From the NCBI RefSeq assembly GCF_012844365.1, contig NZ_CP051626.1, positions 744,001 through 808,000 of the forward strand: a stretch of 64,000 nucleotides of DNA, in the 5' to 3' direction. The notes beneath the pieces were generated by a model. The model worked only from the letters and a program-made list of their open reading frames with translations, searched no databases and had not been told where the DNA came from. The first letter of the stretch is position 1. The number at the start of each line of letters is the position of its first letter. The stretch is from Brevibacterium sp. 'Marine'. Its GTDB lineage: Bacteria > Actinomycetota > Actinomycetes > Actinomycetales > Brevibacteriaceae. Positions 51,247 to 60,557 of the stretch are shown here, one piece after another. Made by a program: the position numbers and the translations under genes.

Positions 51247-51378
51247 GCGCCGTTTACGACAAAGGACTGGGGAGACGTTCCTCGGCACGGAGCCGGGACC
51301 ATCTCCCCAGTCGCTGGTGATCGCCGAGGCCGGAACCGCACCCAGCAAACGCGGCGGCCTACGCCGCGGCCGCTGGGA

Positions 51379-52926
51379 TCAGCCCTGCGACGAGTTCGCC
51401 GGAGCGAGCACCTCCTGTGTCGCCTGCTTCTGCCGCTTGCGGGCGAGCACTCGGCCGATGCCGGTGTAGACCAGAGCGGCGATGAGCACGACGTAGATGA
51501 CGATCGTGATCGGCGAGGACACCAAAGTCGACGCATCTCCGCCGGCCGCCAACAGGGCATCACGCAGGTTCGACTCGGCCAGGGGCCCGAGCACCATGCC
51601 GATCATCAGCGGCGCCAACGGCACACCGTAGCGCTTGAGCACGAAGCTCAACACGCCGATGCCCAGCAGAATGAGCAGCTCGAACGTCGAGGCAGACGTC
51701 GCATAGATGCCCAGGCCGCAGAAGACCGCGATGCCGCCGTAGAGGTACGGGTCCGGGATCTTCAGCAGCTTCGCCCACAGCGGAGCGAACGGCAGGTTGA
51801 TGATGAGCAGGACGATCATCGCGACGAAGAAGCTCGCGAGCAGACCCCAGACGAGCTCGGGGGAGCGGTCGAAGAGCAGCGGACCGGGCTGGATGCCGTA
51901 CTGACGGAACGCCGCGAGCATGATCGCCGCCGTCGCCGAGATCGGCAGACCCAGAGCCAACAGCGCACCCATCGCGATGCCCGTCGTCGCCGATCCGGCC
52001 GCCTCGGGGGCGGCAAGACCACGGATCGCGCCCTTTCCGAACTGCGGATCCTTCCGCCGGGAATCGAGCTTGCGCTCCAGGCCGTAGGCCATGAACGTCG
52101 GAACATCGGCACCGCCGACGGGGATGACGCCGAAAGGCAGACCGATCGCCGTGCCGCGCAGCCATGCCGGCAGAGCTTCGCCGACCTCCTTGCGGGAGAG
52201 GAACGGGCGGCCCGAGGAGCTGACTGTGTTGTCCGTGGCCTGGCGGCGGATCCGGGAGGCGATGAAGAACACTTCGCCCAGCGCCAGCACACCGACCGTC
52301 ACCGTGACCAGCGAAACACCGTCGAAGAGTTCGGGGACGCCGAGGGTGAACCGCTCCGTGCCCGAAACCGAGTCGATGCCGATGACGGTGAAGCCGATGC
52401 CCAGCACCAGAGCCGTGAGCCCCTTGAGCACCGAATCGGCGACCACCGAGGAGGTGGCGACGAAGGCGAACAGGGCAAGGGCGAAGAACTCGGCCGGGCC
52501 GAAGCTCGTCGACAGATCCGCCAACGCGGGAGCGACGAAGACGACGAGGAAGCACGAGATGAACCCGCCGATGAATGCGCCGATCGCGGCGGTGGCCAGA
52601 GCCTGCGGGGCCCGCCCGGATTTGGCCATCTTGTGGCCTTCGAACGTCGAGGCGATCGCAGAGGCCTGACCCGGGGTGTTCATGAGGATGGCCATCGTCG
52701 AGTCGCCGAAGAGCCCACCGAAGTAGACGCCGGCGAACATGATGAACGCGCCTGTGGGGTCGAGGGCGAAGGTCATCGGCAGCAGCAGAGCCACGGCCAT
52801 CGACGACCCGAGGCCCGGCAGTACGCCGACGGCGGTGCCGAGGAAGCATCCGACGAACACCCACAGCAGGTTCATTGGGGTCAGAGCGTGTGCGAAGCCT
52901 TCGAAGAGGGACATGAGAGCGTCCAT
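51379..52926 (-). CDS. tctA: Tripartite tricarboxylate transporter, large membrane subunit TctA
   Basis: A 515-aa protein with about 12 TM segments. The TctA signature is visible: VGVLPGLGSSMAVALLLPMT, GVYFGGLFGDSTMAILMNTPG and the later repeat GLAAPEAAGSATTGI. It drives ion-coupled uptake of the carboxylate delivered by TctC. ATG 52926 is chosen over GTG 52938; it is separated from the tctB stop by one base (TGATATG). It is the last gene of the tctCBA operon, with the hairpins at 51183-51312 beyond. Confidence 0.93.
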   Translation of the reverse strand: MDALMSLFEGFAHALTPMNLLWVFVGCFLGTAVGVLPGLGSSMAVALLLPMTFALDPTGAFIMFAGVYFGGLFGDSTMAILMNTPGQASAIASTFEGHKMAKSGRAPQALATAAIGAFIGGFISCFLVVFVAPALADLSTSFGPAEFFALALFAFVATSSVVADSVLKGLTALVLGIGFTVIGIDSVSGTERFTLGVPELFDGVSLVTVTVGVLALGEVFFIASRIRRQATDNTVSSSGRPFLSRKEVGEALPAWLRGTAIGLPFGVIPVGGADVPTFMAYGLERKLDSRRKDPQFGKGAIRGLAAPEAAGSATTGIAMGALLALGLPISATAAIMLAAFRQYGIQPGPLLFDRSPELVWGLLASFFVAMIVLLIINLPFAPLWAKLLKIPDPYLYGGIAVFCGLGIYATSASTFELLILLGIGVLSFVLKRYGVPLAPLMIGMVLGPLAESNLRDALLAAGGDASTLVSSPITIVIYVVLIAALVYTGIGRVLARKRQKQATQEVLAPANSSQG

Positions 52927-52927
52927 A

Positions 52928-53593
52928 TCAGAAGCCACCTCCCAGAATTCCCGAAGGAAGGTTGAGTCCCAGCATCACCGCGAAGGCGATGTAGACCAGG
53001 GACGAGAACGTCAGTGCCAGAGTGAGGTCGAACAGCGGCTTCTTCGATCCCATCGACCGGGCCACACACCAGAACAGCAGCGCTGCGGCGATGATCCACC
53101 CTGCGAATTCGAGGATGAGGGCGAACGCCGCGAAACCGCCGGCGCCCCAGGCCAGGGACACGAAGTCACTGTGAGTGCGGTGCGTCGAATCGGCCTTGCG
53201 GGCCGCGGCCAGAGCTGCGCGGTCGTCCTCGGGTTCGTCTTCCTCATGAGGGGTGAGCCGAGAGGCCGCGACTGCCGAGGTGACCGGAGTCGAGAACGCC
53301 TTGTCCTCTTCGACCTGGGCCGGGACCGCATCGTCGACGTCGACGGGTTCGGGATTGCGGATATAGGCAATGACCAGCAGGACCGTCAGCGCGTAGCCGA
53401 CGAGCATGATGATCGTCGGGAAGAACTGCGGACCCGGTTTGTCCGCATCCGCAGGCACGTCCATCGTGAGGATGCCGACGAGCAGATAGGTCGAGAATGC
53501 ACCCATGATGAGGGGAACGATGAGTCCTGACCTTCCCTGCCACCAGGTTCCCGCGCCGAGGTGGCCCGTGCGTTTCGTCGTCTGTGCGCTCAC
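52928..53593 (-). CDS. tctB: Tripartite tricarboxylate transporter, small membrane subunit TctB
   Basis: A 221-aa protein with four predicted TM segments (about 22-40, 60-78, 145-175, 190-212) and an acidic cytoplasmic loop of about 60 residues between TM2 and TM3, longer than usual. GPQFFPTIIML is the conserved TctB segment. The start is GTG 53593, overlapping the tctC stop (GTGA). Confidence 0.87.
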   Translation of the reverse strand: MSAQTTKRTGHLGAGTWWQGRSGLIVPLIMGAFSTYLLVGILTMDVPADADKPGPQFFPTIIMLVGYALTVLLVIAYIRNPEPVDVDDAVPAQVEEDKAFSTPVTSAVAASRLTPHEEDEPEDDRAALAAARKADSTHRTHSDFVSLAWGAGGFAAFALILEFAGWIIAAALLFWCVARSMGSKKPLFDLTLALTFSSLVYIAFAVMLGLNLPSGILGGGF

Positions 53594-54627
53594 AGTCCCA
53601 ACTCCTTCAGCAGCTTCTCCACCCGTGACGAGTCCTCCTTGATGAACTCGGCGAATTCGTCGCCGGTCAGCCACACGTCGGTCCATTTGTTCCGTTCGAG
53701 GGCGTCCTTCCAGGCCGCGCTGTCGCGGGTCTTCTGGAGGATGTCGAGCAGCTGGCTGGATTCCTCGCCGGTGATGTCCGGGGCGCCGAGCCAGCCGCGC
53801 CAGTTCGTCAGCGTGACCTCATAGCCCTGTTCGGACATCGTCGGCACCTCGTCGAAGCCCTCGATCCGCTTCGGGGCGGCCACGCCGATGGCCTTGACGC
53901 GTCCGGCTTCGATCTGGTCGGAGACCTCGTTGAAGCCGCAGGAGGCGAAATCGGTGGTCCCCGAGAGCAGCGTCTGGATCGCTTCGCCGCCGCCGGACTT
54001 CGGGATGTAGGTGATGTCGGACGCGGCGATCCCGCCGAGGAGCGCGAGCTGCGCGATCGTGAGATGGTCGACCGAACCCGCCGAACCGCCCGTCCACACG
54101 AGCCCCTTCGGGTCCTTCTTCCACGCGCCGATGACATCGTCGATCGTGTTGTGCGGGGAGTCGGCGGCGGCGATGAGGACGTCGTAGTCCTCGGCCACGC
54201 GGGCCATCAGGGTGGTGTTGTCGAATCCGACCGGCGACTTGTTCAGCGCGATCCCGCCGACCATGGCGGTGCCGGTGGCCAGGATCGTGTCCGCCTGGCC
54301 GTGCATCGTTGAGAACTTGCCGAGGCCGATCGTGCCGCCGGCACCGGGGATGTTGACGACCTGGGCGTTGTTGGCCAGCCGTTCGACGCGCATGGCCTGC
54401 TGGGTCTCGCGGGCAAAGCCGTCCCAGCCGCCGCCGGCGCCGGCCGGAGCGATGAGGGTGAGATTCGACGACAGGTCGCCCTTCGCCGAGGCGGCCCTGA
54501 CCGAGTAGGTCGTCGCCGTTCCGATCGCTGCCAAGGCGATCGCCCCGTAGGCGATGCGTCCGAAGGTGCGTCGTGAGGGATGGGAGGATTCGACCGTCGA
54601 ATCCTCGGGAGGTGGCGCCTGTGGCAC
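53590..54627 (-). CDS. tctC: Tripartite tricarboxylate transporter solute-binding protein TctC
   Basis: A 345-aa extracytoplasmic binding protein. After a short N-terminus, SRRTFGRIAYGAIALAAIG looks like a Tat signal; no lipobox Cys follows. The binding domain shows LIAPAGAGGGWDGFARETQQ and VVNIPGAGGTIGLG, where Bug-type proteins contact the carboxylate, and FASCGFNEVSDQIEAGRVK near residue 225. GTG 54627 is chosen over GTG 54666 because AAAGGAG precedes it. It is first in tctCBA and presents a citrate- or other carboxylate-type ligand. Confidence 0.9.
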   Translation of the reverse strand: MPQAPPPEDSTVESSHPSRRTFGRIAYGAIALAAIGTATTYSVRAASAKGDLSSNLTLIAPAGAGGGWDGFARETQQAMRVERLANNAQVVNIPGAGGTIGLGKFSTMHGQADTILATGTAMVGGIALNKSPVGFDNTTLMARVAEDYDVLIAAADSPHNTIDDVIGAWKKDPKGLVWTGGSAGSVDHLTIAQLALLGGIAASDITYIPKSGGGEAIQTLLSGTTDFASCGFNEVSDQIEAGRVKAIGVAAPKRIEGFDEVPTMSEQGYEVTLTNWRGWLGAPDITGEESSQLLDILQKTRDSAAWKDALERNKWTDVWLTGDEFAEFIKEDSSRVEKLLKELGL

Positions 54628-54899
54628 GGTCTTCTCCTTTGAAGGCGAGTGTGATTCGAGACTCACCTTAGAGCTTGCTGAGTGTCCACTGCGAGCTTGT
54701 GCTCGCTCTGCGCTTTCTGCTCATTGAGCGCGTTGAGTGCATTCTGCTCACGGTGGGTCATCGCTGCGCGGCGTCGCCTGGTCGTCGCGGCTCGTCTGTG
54801 TGTGATCATTCCACCGAGGCATAACAGCGAAGATCGGGGACACGCCTCGGCTGACTGGCCGCAGACGAGGTGAACGGGCGGAGTGACTAGGGTGGGACC

Positions 54900-57227
54900 A
54901 TGACTGATGCCGATTCTCCTGCCACCGTTCCTGCAGCACAGACCCCGTCCGGGGCCGGGGCCACCCCCGCTTCTGCGCCGGTGGCGAAGAAGGTTCCCTT
55001 CGAGCGCACCCACCACGGCCATACCTTCATCGACGATTACGAGTGGATGCGTGAGAAGGAGTCGCCCGAGGTCATCGCCCACCTCGAAGCAGAGAACGCC
55101 TGGACGAGCGCACAGACTGCTCACCTCGAAGGGCTCCGAGATTCGATCTTCACCGAGATCAAGACGCGCATCAAAGAGACCGATATGTCGGTGCCCAACC
55201 GGCGCGGGAACTATTGGTACTTCTCCCGCACGAAGGCCGGGCTCGACTACGGCATCAGCGTCCGGATCCCCATCTCCGGGCCCGACGACTGGACGCCGCC
55301 CGAGGTCGGCGAACAACCTATGCCCGGCGAAGAAGTCGTCTTCGACTCGAACATCGCCGCCGCTGGTCAGGAGTTCTTCTCCCTCGGTTCCTTCTCACTC
55401 TCGGACGACGGCAGCAGACTCCTCTACGGTGTCGACACCACCGGCGACGAACGCTACACCCTCCGACTCCGCGACCTGGTCACAGGAGATGACCTCGCAG
55501 ACACGATCGAGGGCACCTTCGCCGGAGCCTCCCTCGACCCGAGCGGTCGCTTCGTCTTCTACACCACTGTCGACGACGCCTGGCGGCCGGAGAAGGTGTG
55601 GCGCCACGTGGTCGGCACCGACAGCAGCGACGACGTGTGCATCTTCCACGAACCCGATGAGCGCTTCTTCGTCGGATCGGGATTCTCACGTTCGGGCCGG
55701 ATGATGTTCGTCGTCACCGGGTCGAAGACGACCACCGGGTACTGGGTCGTCCGCGTCGACGACCTCGAAGCCGAACCGCAGGAGATCTGGCCCCGTGTCG
55801 ACGGAGTCGAATACACCGTCGAGCACGCCGTCATCGGCGGTGAAGACCGATTCCTCATCACCCACAACCGCAACCGCGCCGATTTCGAGCTCGTCGACGT
55901 CCCCGCCGCGGACCCGACCGCGCCCGGTCGAGACGTCATCGTCACCGAAGCCGCAGGCGGCAATGGAGAGCCGCATGACGGCGAACTGCGCAGCGGCGAA
56001 CTGCGAGTTGATGACCTGCGCATCGAAGATGTCGACGCCTTCGCCGACTTCATCGTGCTCAGCTACCGTCGCGGCGGCTTCGCCCGCGTCGGCATCATCC
56101 GCCTCGGCGATGCCTCCTCTCCCTTCGGATCGCTGCAGGAGCTGCCCTTCGGTCGGGAGACCGGAACCCTGTCGCTGGGCGGCAACCCCGAATTCGCACA
56201 GACGAGCATCCGACTTCACTTCACCTCCATGTCAACGCCCGCGGTGCTCTATTCGCACAGCGTCGCAGACGGCACTGACACGGTCCTCAAGCGTCAGCCC
56301 GTTCTCGGATCCGTCGACCTCGACGCCTACACCGAAACCCTCCTGTGGGCGAAGGCCGGCGACGGCACCGACATCCCGATCTCGGTGGTCTTCCGCAAGG
56401 ACCTGCACCGATCCGACGAACACGGCGAACACGGCAATCCCGCCTCGACGGAGGACACAGCGGACGGAGTCGGCGCGGACGAGGCGAACGGCAGAGCCGC
56501 CTCGGCGAAACCGCTGCTCCTCTACGGGTACGGCTCGTACGAGGCGAGCATGGACCCGTACTTCTCGGTCTCGCGGCTGTCGCTGCTCGACCGCGGCGTC
56601 GTCTTCGCCATCGCGCACGTGCGCGGCGGCGGCGAAATGGGCCGACACTGGTACGACCAGGGCAAGACGACGGCGAAGAAGAACACGTTCACCGACTTCA
56701 TCGACGTCGCCCGCCACCTCATCGACACCGGGTGGACGAGTCCGGATCGGCTCGTGGCCAGCGGCGGATCGGCCGGGGGCCTGCTCATGGGTGCGATTGC
56801 GAACATGGCGCCCGAGCTCTTCGCCGGAATCAGCGCCGACGTGCCCTTTGTCGACGCGCTGACCTCGATCCTCATGCCCGAGCTGCCGCTGACCGTCATC
56901 GAATGGGAGGAGTGGGGCGACCCGCTGCATGATCCGGAGGTCTACGAGTACATGCGCTCGTACTCTCCCTACGAAAACGTCACCGAGGCGGCCTACCCGC
57001 AGATCTTGGCCGTGACCTCGCTCAACGACACCCGGGTCCTCTACGTCGAACCCGCGAAATGGGTCGCCCGACTCCGCGAGGTCGGTGCGAACGCCCTGCT
57101 CAAGACCGAAATGGTCGCCGGGCACGGCGGGGTCTCCGGGCGGTATGACGCCTGGAAGGAAGTCGCATTCGAATACGCCTGGATCCTCGACGTGCTGGGA
57201 CGATCGGACGTCGAAACAGAGCCCTGA
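54900..57227 (+). CDS. Oligopeptidase B (S9A serine peptidase)
   Basis: A 775-aa cytoplasmic peptidase. An N-terminal beta-propeller is followed by the alpha/beta hydrolase domain with S624 in ASGGSAGGLLMG, D710 in SLNDTRV and H742 in GHGGVSGR. EWGDPLHDP is typical of oligopeptidase B, which cleaves after Lys/Arg in short peptides. The Gly/Asp/Ala insertion near residues 505-535 is partly encoded by the GCCGCCTCGG motif. ATG 54900 follows GTGGGACC. It is divergent from tctCBA and followed by an ABC importer after a 265-bp leader. Confidence 0.94.
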   Translation: MTDADSPATVPAAQTPSGAGATPASAPVAKKVPFERTHHGHTFIDDYEWMREKESPEVIAHLEAENAWTSAQTAHLEGLRDSIFTEIKTRIKETDMSVPNRRGNYWYFSRTKAGLDYGISVRIPISGPDDWTPPEVGEQPMPGEEVVFDSNIAAAGQEFFSLGSFSLSDDGSRLLYGVDTTGDERYTLRLRDLVTGDDLADTIEGTFAGASLDPSGRFVFYTTVDDAWRPEKVWRHVVGTDSSDDVCIFHEPDERFFVGSGFSRSGRMMFVVTGSKTTTGYWVVRVDDLEAEPQEIWPRVDGVEYTVEHAVIGGEDRFLITHNRNRADFELVDVPAADPTAPGRDVIVTEAAGGNGEPHDGELRSGELRVDDLRIEDVDAFADFIVLSYRRGGFARVGIIRLGDASSPFGSLQELPFGRETGTLSLGGNPEFAQTSIRLHFTSMSTPAVLYSHSVADGTDTVLKRQPVLGSVDLDAYTETLLWAKAGDGTDIPISVVFRKDLHRSDEHGEHGNPASTEDTADGVGADEANGRAASAKPLLLYGYGSYEASMDPYFSVSRLSLLDRGVVFAIAHVRGGGEMGRHWYDQGKTTAKKNTFTDFIDVARHLIDTGWTSPDRLVASGGSAGGLLMGAIANMAPELFAGISADVPFVDALTSILMPELPLTVIEWEEWGDPLHDPEVYEYMRSYSPYENVTEAAYPQILAVTSLNDTRVLYVEPAKWVARLREVGANALLKTEMVAGHGGVSGRYDAWKEVAFEYAWILDVLGRSDVETEP

Positions 57228-57323
57228 GGGGACGACTGTCGCCGCAGATAACGATAACGGGACGATTGTCTCCAAAACCCGGATTCGGCACCCGGTGTCA
57301 GTGCCGGGCCATAGAGTGGATAT

Positions 57324-57406
57324 CATCACATTCGACGTGATGCGCGTCATGAACTCAGAACGGTCTGAGTGACGGCGGCGCATCATTCATCTGCATTGCC
57401 GTCACT
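57324..57406 (+). promoter_or_regulatory. Structured leader upstream of the ABC importer, with overlapping hairpins
   Basis: Three stems are visible: CATCAC/GTGATG (57324-57342), ACTCAG/CTGAGT (57353-57370) and AGTGACGGC/GCCGTCACT (57368-57406). The last two share 57368-57370 and cannot both form fully. A short frame beginning ATGCGCGTCATGAAC (57340-57372, 10 codons) runs through them. The layout recalls attenuation leaders; the ligand is unknown. Confidence 0.4.
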
Positions 57407-57492
57407 GTCCTTGCCCGCGAGGAGCGGCGGTGTCGAATGCAGAATTCGTGACGGATCCGCACCGGCGGACCGAAATTCCGAAAGGGAGAAGA

Positions 57493-58470
57493 ATGCGTCT
57501 CAGCAAAGTGGCCACAGCGATGGTGGCAGTCGGTTCGATTCTTGCGGTTTCGGCCTGCGGCGGCGGTGAGAGCGGTGGCGGCGAAGGCGATTCGTTCTCC
57601 ATCGGCGTCTCGCAGCTCGTGCAGCACCCGGCGCTCGACGCCGCGACCGAAGGCTTCAAGAAGTCCTTCGAGGATGCCGGCGTCGACGTCGAATGGGACG
57701 TGCAGAACGCCCAGGGCGAACAGGCCAATGCGACCTCGATCGCACAGCAGTTCGCCAGCGACGACCTCGACCTCGTCCTCGCCGTCGCCACCCCGGCCGC
57801 TCAGGCCGCGGCCCAGGCGATCACCGACAAGCCCGTGCTCTTCACCGCCGTCACCGACGCCGAGGAGGCCGGACTCGTCGATTCCAATGACAGCCCCGGC
57901 GGCAACGTCACCGGCACCTCCGACCTCAACCCGGTCGAAGAGCAGCTGAAGCTGGTCAAGGACGTCAAACCCGATGCGAAGACCGTCGGCATCGTCTACA
58001 GCTCCGGTGAGGTCAACTCGCAGGTGCAGGTCGATCTCGCGAAGAAGGCGGCAGAAGGCCTCGACGTGGAGATCAAGGAGGCGACGATCGCGAACTCGGG
58101 CGAGCTCGCTCAGGCCGTGGACTCGCTCGGCAAGGTCGACGCCTACTACGTGCCCACCGACAACAACGTCGTCTCGGCAGTGTCGACCATGGTCCAGGCG
58201 GCAGAGAAGAACAAGGCTCTGCTCGTCGGGTCAGAAGCCGGCCAGGTCGAATCCGGCGCGGCGATCACCCGCGGCATCGACTACACGAAGCTCGGAGAAC
58301 AGACCGGCGAAATGGCTCTGAAGATCCTCCAGGACGGAAATAAGCCCGCCGAAATGCCCGTCGAGACCAGCTCGAACCTCGAGCTCGTCGTCAACCCGAA
58401 GGCCGCCGAGGCCCAGGGCGCCGAGATTCCGCAGAAGCTCGTCGACGAGGCCGACAAGGTCATCGAGTAA
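57493..58470 (+). CDS. ABC substrate-binding lipoprotein, TrpX-like (ABC_sub_bind)
   Basis: A 325-aa lipoprotein: signal MRLSKVATAMVAVGSILAVS then lipobox Cys in SACGGG. The ABC_sub_bind (DUF534) family is recognised from IGVSQLVQHPALDAATEGFK, SIAQQFASDDLDLVLAVATP and AYYVPTDNNVVSAVST. Relatives bind aromatic amino acids (TrpX) or unknown ligands. AAAGGGAGAAG precedes ATG 57493. It is first of three genes with permease and ATPase, and its 5' leader looks structured. Confidence 0.9.
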   Translation: MRLSKVATAMVAVGSILAVSACGGGESGGGEGDSFSIGVSQLVQHPALDAATEGFKKSFEDAGVDVEWDVQNAQGEQANATSIAQQFASDDLDLVLAVATPAAQAAAQAITDKPVLFTAVTDAEEAGLVDSNDSPGGNVTGTSDLNPVEEQLKLVKDVKPDAKTVGIVYSSGEVNSQVQVDLAKKAAEGLDVEIKEATIANSGELAQAVDSLGKVDAYYVPTDNNVVSAVSTMVQAAEKNKALLVGSEAGQVESGAAITRGIDYTKLGEQTGEMALKILQDGNKPAEMPVETSSNLELVVNPKAAEAQGAEIPQKLVDEADKVIE

Positions 58471-58608
58471 CCGACACCAACCGTGACCCGGTGCAGAGAG
58501 TCCTGAACTCCTCGATTCCACCGACGTCACCGGCCCCGAGGCCGCCGGCGCTGACACCGACGACCTCGGGGCCACCACGAACCACACACCAGAAATGAAC
58601 GGAAACCC

Positions 58609-59592
58609 ATGTTCGGAGCATTGGAGCTCGGGCTCATCTACGGCGCGATGGCGCTCGGGGTCTATCTGACCTTCAAGGTCCTCAACTTCCCCGACCTCAC
58701 CGTCGACGGAAGCTTCACCACGGGCGGGGCCACCGCAGCCTCCCTCATCATCGCCGGGGTCAACCCCTTCCTGGCCACGCTCGCGGCGATCGGCGCCGGA
58801 CTCATCGCCGGCTACATCACCGGCCTGCTCCACACGAAAGGCGGCATCGACGGACTGCTCGCCGGAATCCTCACGATGATCGGCCTGTGGTCGATCAACC
58901 TGCGGATCATGGGGAAGGCGAACCTGCCGCTCCTGCGAGAAGACACTGTTTTCACCCCGCTGCGCGAGAACATGCTCATGGGCACCTGGGTGTCGATTGC
59001 GATCCTGCTCGCCTTCGCACTCATCCTCAAGTTCGCCATCGACTGGTTCCTCACCACCGATCTCGGACTGGCCATCCAGGCCACCGGCAACAACAAAGAG
59101 ATGATCCGCAGTCTCGGCGTCAACACCGACAACTCGACGATGCTCACCCTGGCGCTGTCGAACGGATTCGTCGCGCTCTGCGGAGCGCTCGTCGCTCAGT
59201 ACCAGGGGTTCTCCGATATCAGCATGGGCATCGGCCTCATCCTCGTCGGGCTCGCCTCGGTGATCCTCGGCCAGGCCGTGTTCGGCAGCCGCAACATCGT
59301 CATGGCCAGCCTCGGCGCACTCCTCGGGTCGGTCGTCTACCGGCTCATCATCTTCCTCGCCCTGCGTGCGGGCCTGGATACGAACGATATGAAGCTGACG
59401 ACCGCGCTGCTCGTCGTCATCGCACTGCTGCTGCCCAGGTGGGGATTCCTCAAACGGATCCCCTCACTGCGCGGACGCGGAAACCGCGCGGCCGCCTCGG
59501 TGCCGGCGGGAACGACCGATATGAAAGACCCCGCCGAGGTCGCCGACATCCCCGCCGGCGCGACCGGTGCCCGAGCCGGGAAGGAGATCTGA
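58609..59592 (+). CDS. ABC importer permease, TrpY-like
   Basis: A 327-aa membrane protein of the BPD_transp_2 type with about 8-9 TM segments. LGVYLTFKVLNFPDLTVDG near the N-terminus and the coupling region around GLAIQATGNNKEMIRSLG are typical, and RNIVMASLGALLGSVVYRLI lies near the C-terminus. The Gly/Ala tail (about 290-327) is low complexity. ATG 58609 follows GGAAACCC. It overlaps nothing and is 138 bp after the binding protein. Confidence 0.9.
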   Translation: MFGALELGLIYGAMALGVYLTFKVLNFPDLTVDGSFTTGGATAASLIIAGVNPFLATLAAIGAGLIAGYITGLLHTKGGIDGLLAGILTMIGLWSINLRIMGKANLPLLREDTVFTPLRENMLMGTWVSIAILLAFALILKFAIDWFLTTDLGLAIQATGNNKEMIRSLGVNTDNSTMLTLALSNGFVALCGALVAQYQGFSDISMGIGLILVGLASVILGQAVFGSRNIVMASLGALLGSVVYRLIIFLALRAGLDTNDMKLTTALLVVIALLLPRWGFLKRIPSLRGRGNRAAASVPAGTTDMKDPAEVADIPAGATGARAGKEI

Positions 59593-59597
59593 GACCC

Positions 59598-60389
59598 ATG
59601 CTCACGATCGACAATATCTCCAAGACCTTCTTCCCCGGCACCGTCAACGAACGCAAGGCACTGCAAGGGCTTTCGCTCGAACTCGACGAATCCGACTTCG
59701 TCACCGTCATCGGCTCCAACGGTGCCGGAAAATCGACGCTACTCAACACCATCTCCGGCCGTCTGCCCATCGACACCGGATCGATCGCCATCGACGGCGC
59801 CGAGGTCTCGCGGATGCCCGAATACAAACGAGCGGGATACCTGGGCCGAGTCTTCCAGGATCCGATGGCCGGAACCGCTCCGGACCTCACGATCGAACAG
59901 AACCTCTCTCTTGCGCTCAAGCGCGGAAAGCCGCGCGGGCTGGGACGGGGGACCACCTCGGAACGGCGCGAACACTTCAAAGAGGAGCTGGCGACTCTCG
60001 AACTCGGCCTCGAGAACCGGCTGAAGACGAAGGTCGGACTGCTCTCCGGCGGACAGCGGCAGGCACTGAGCCTGCTCATGGCCGGATTCACTCAGCCGCG
60101 GATCCTGCTGCTCGACGAGCACACCGCCGCTCTCGACCCGCAGCGTGCTGCTCTGGTGTCGACCCTGACGAAGAAGATCGTCGAGGCCGACGGGCTGACC
60201 ACCCTCATGGTCACCCACAATATGGAGCAGGCGATCGCGCTGGGCAACCGGCTGATCATGATGCACGAGGGACGGATCATCTACCAGGCTTCGGCCGAGG
60301 AGAAGAAGGACCTGACCGTCGAGACCCTGCTCGGCGAATTCTCGAAGCTCAAGGGAGCGACGCTCGGCGATCGGGCACTGCTGAACTGA
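59598..60389 (+). CDS. ABC importer ATPase, TrpZ-like
   Basis: A 263-aa ATPase. GSNGAGKSTLLNTI is Walker A, LLSGGQRQALSLLMAG is the signature, ILLLDEHTAALDP is Walker B (with His-Thr, seen in this subfamily) and MVTHNMEQAIALGNR has the H-loop. The start is ATG 59598, five bases after the permease stop, with AAGGAG inside the permease end. It completes the importer. The terminator at 60475 follows. Confidence 0.92.
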   Translation: MLTIDNISKTFFPGTVNERKALQGLSLELDESDFVTVIGSNGAGKSTLLNTISGRLPIDTGSIAIDGAEVSRMPEYKRAGYLGRVFQDPMAGTAPDLTIEQNLSLALKRGKPRGLGRGTTSERREHFKEELATLELGLENRLKTKVGLLSGGQRQALSLLMAGFTQPRILLLDEHTAALDPQRAALVSTLTKKIVEADGLTTLMVTHNMEQAIALGNRLIMMHEGRIIYQASAEEKKDLTVETLLGEFSKLKGATLGDRALLN

Positions 60390-60474
60390 GCCGAGGCTCG
60401 ATAGCCGCTGAAGCGCATGGGTGCCGAGCTCGCTGGCGAACAGCCGCGCGCATGACACCCGGCCGAGGCACATA

Positions 60475-60512
60475 AGAGGGTGGTTCACACCGCGTGGTGT
60501 GGACCACCCTCT
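60475..60512 (+). terminator. Hairpin terminator after the ABC importer
   Basis: Arms 60475-60491 and 60496-60512 form 17 pairs (one G-U), with loop GCGT. It separates the importer from the TetR-SMR promoter that begins about 15 bp later. Confidence 0.78.
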
Positions 60513-60527
60513 CTTCCGCACTGGCGA

Positions 60528-60551
60528 ACTTTACCAACCGGTTGGTAAAGT
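60528..60551. promoter_or_regulatory. 24-bp perfect palindrome, TetR autoregulatory operator
   Basis: ACTTTACCAACC and its exact complement meet at 60539/60540 with no spacer, 6 bp before the tetR ATG. CGAGGC between palindrome and ATG is the only ribosome site. Confidence 0.82.
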
Positions 60552-60557
60552 CGAGGC

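Noticed and set aside
51136..52965. 609-codon open frame on plus
   Set aside because: Antisense to tctA; charged low-complexity product.
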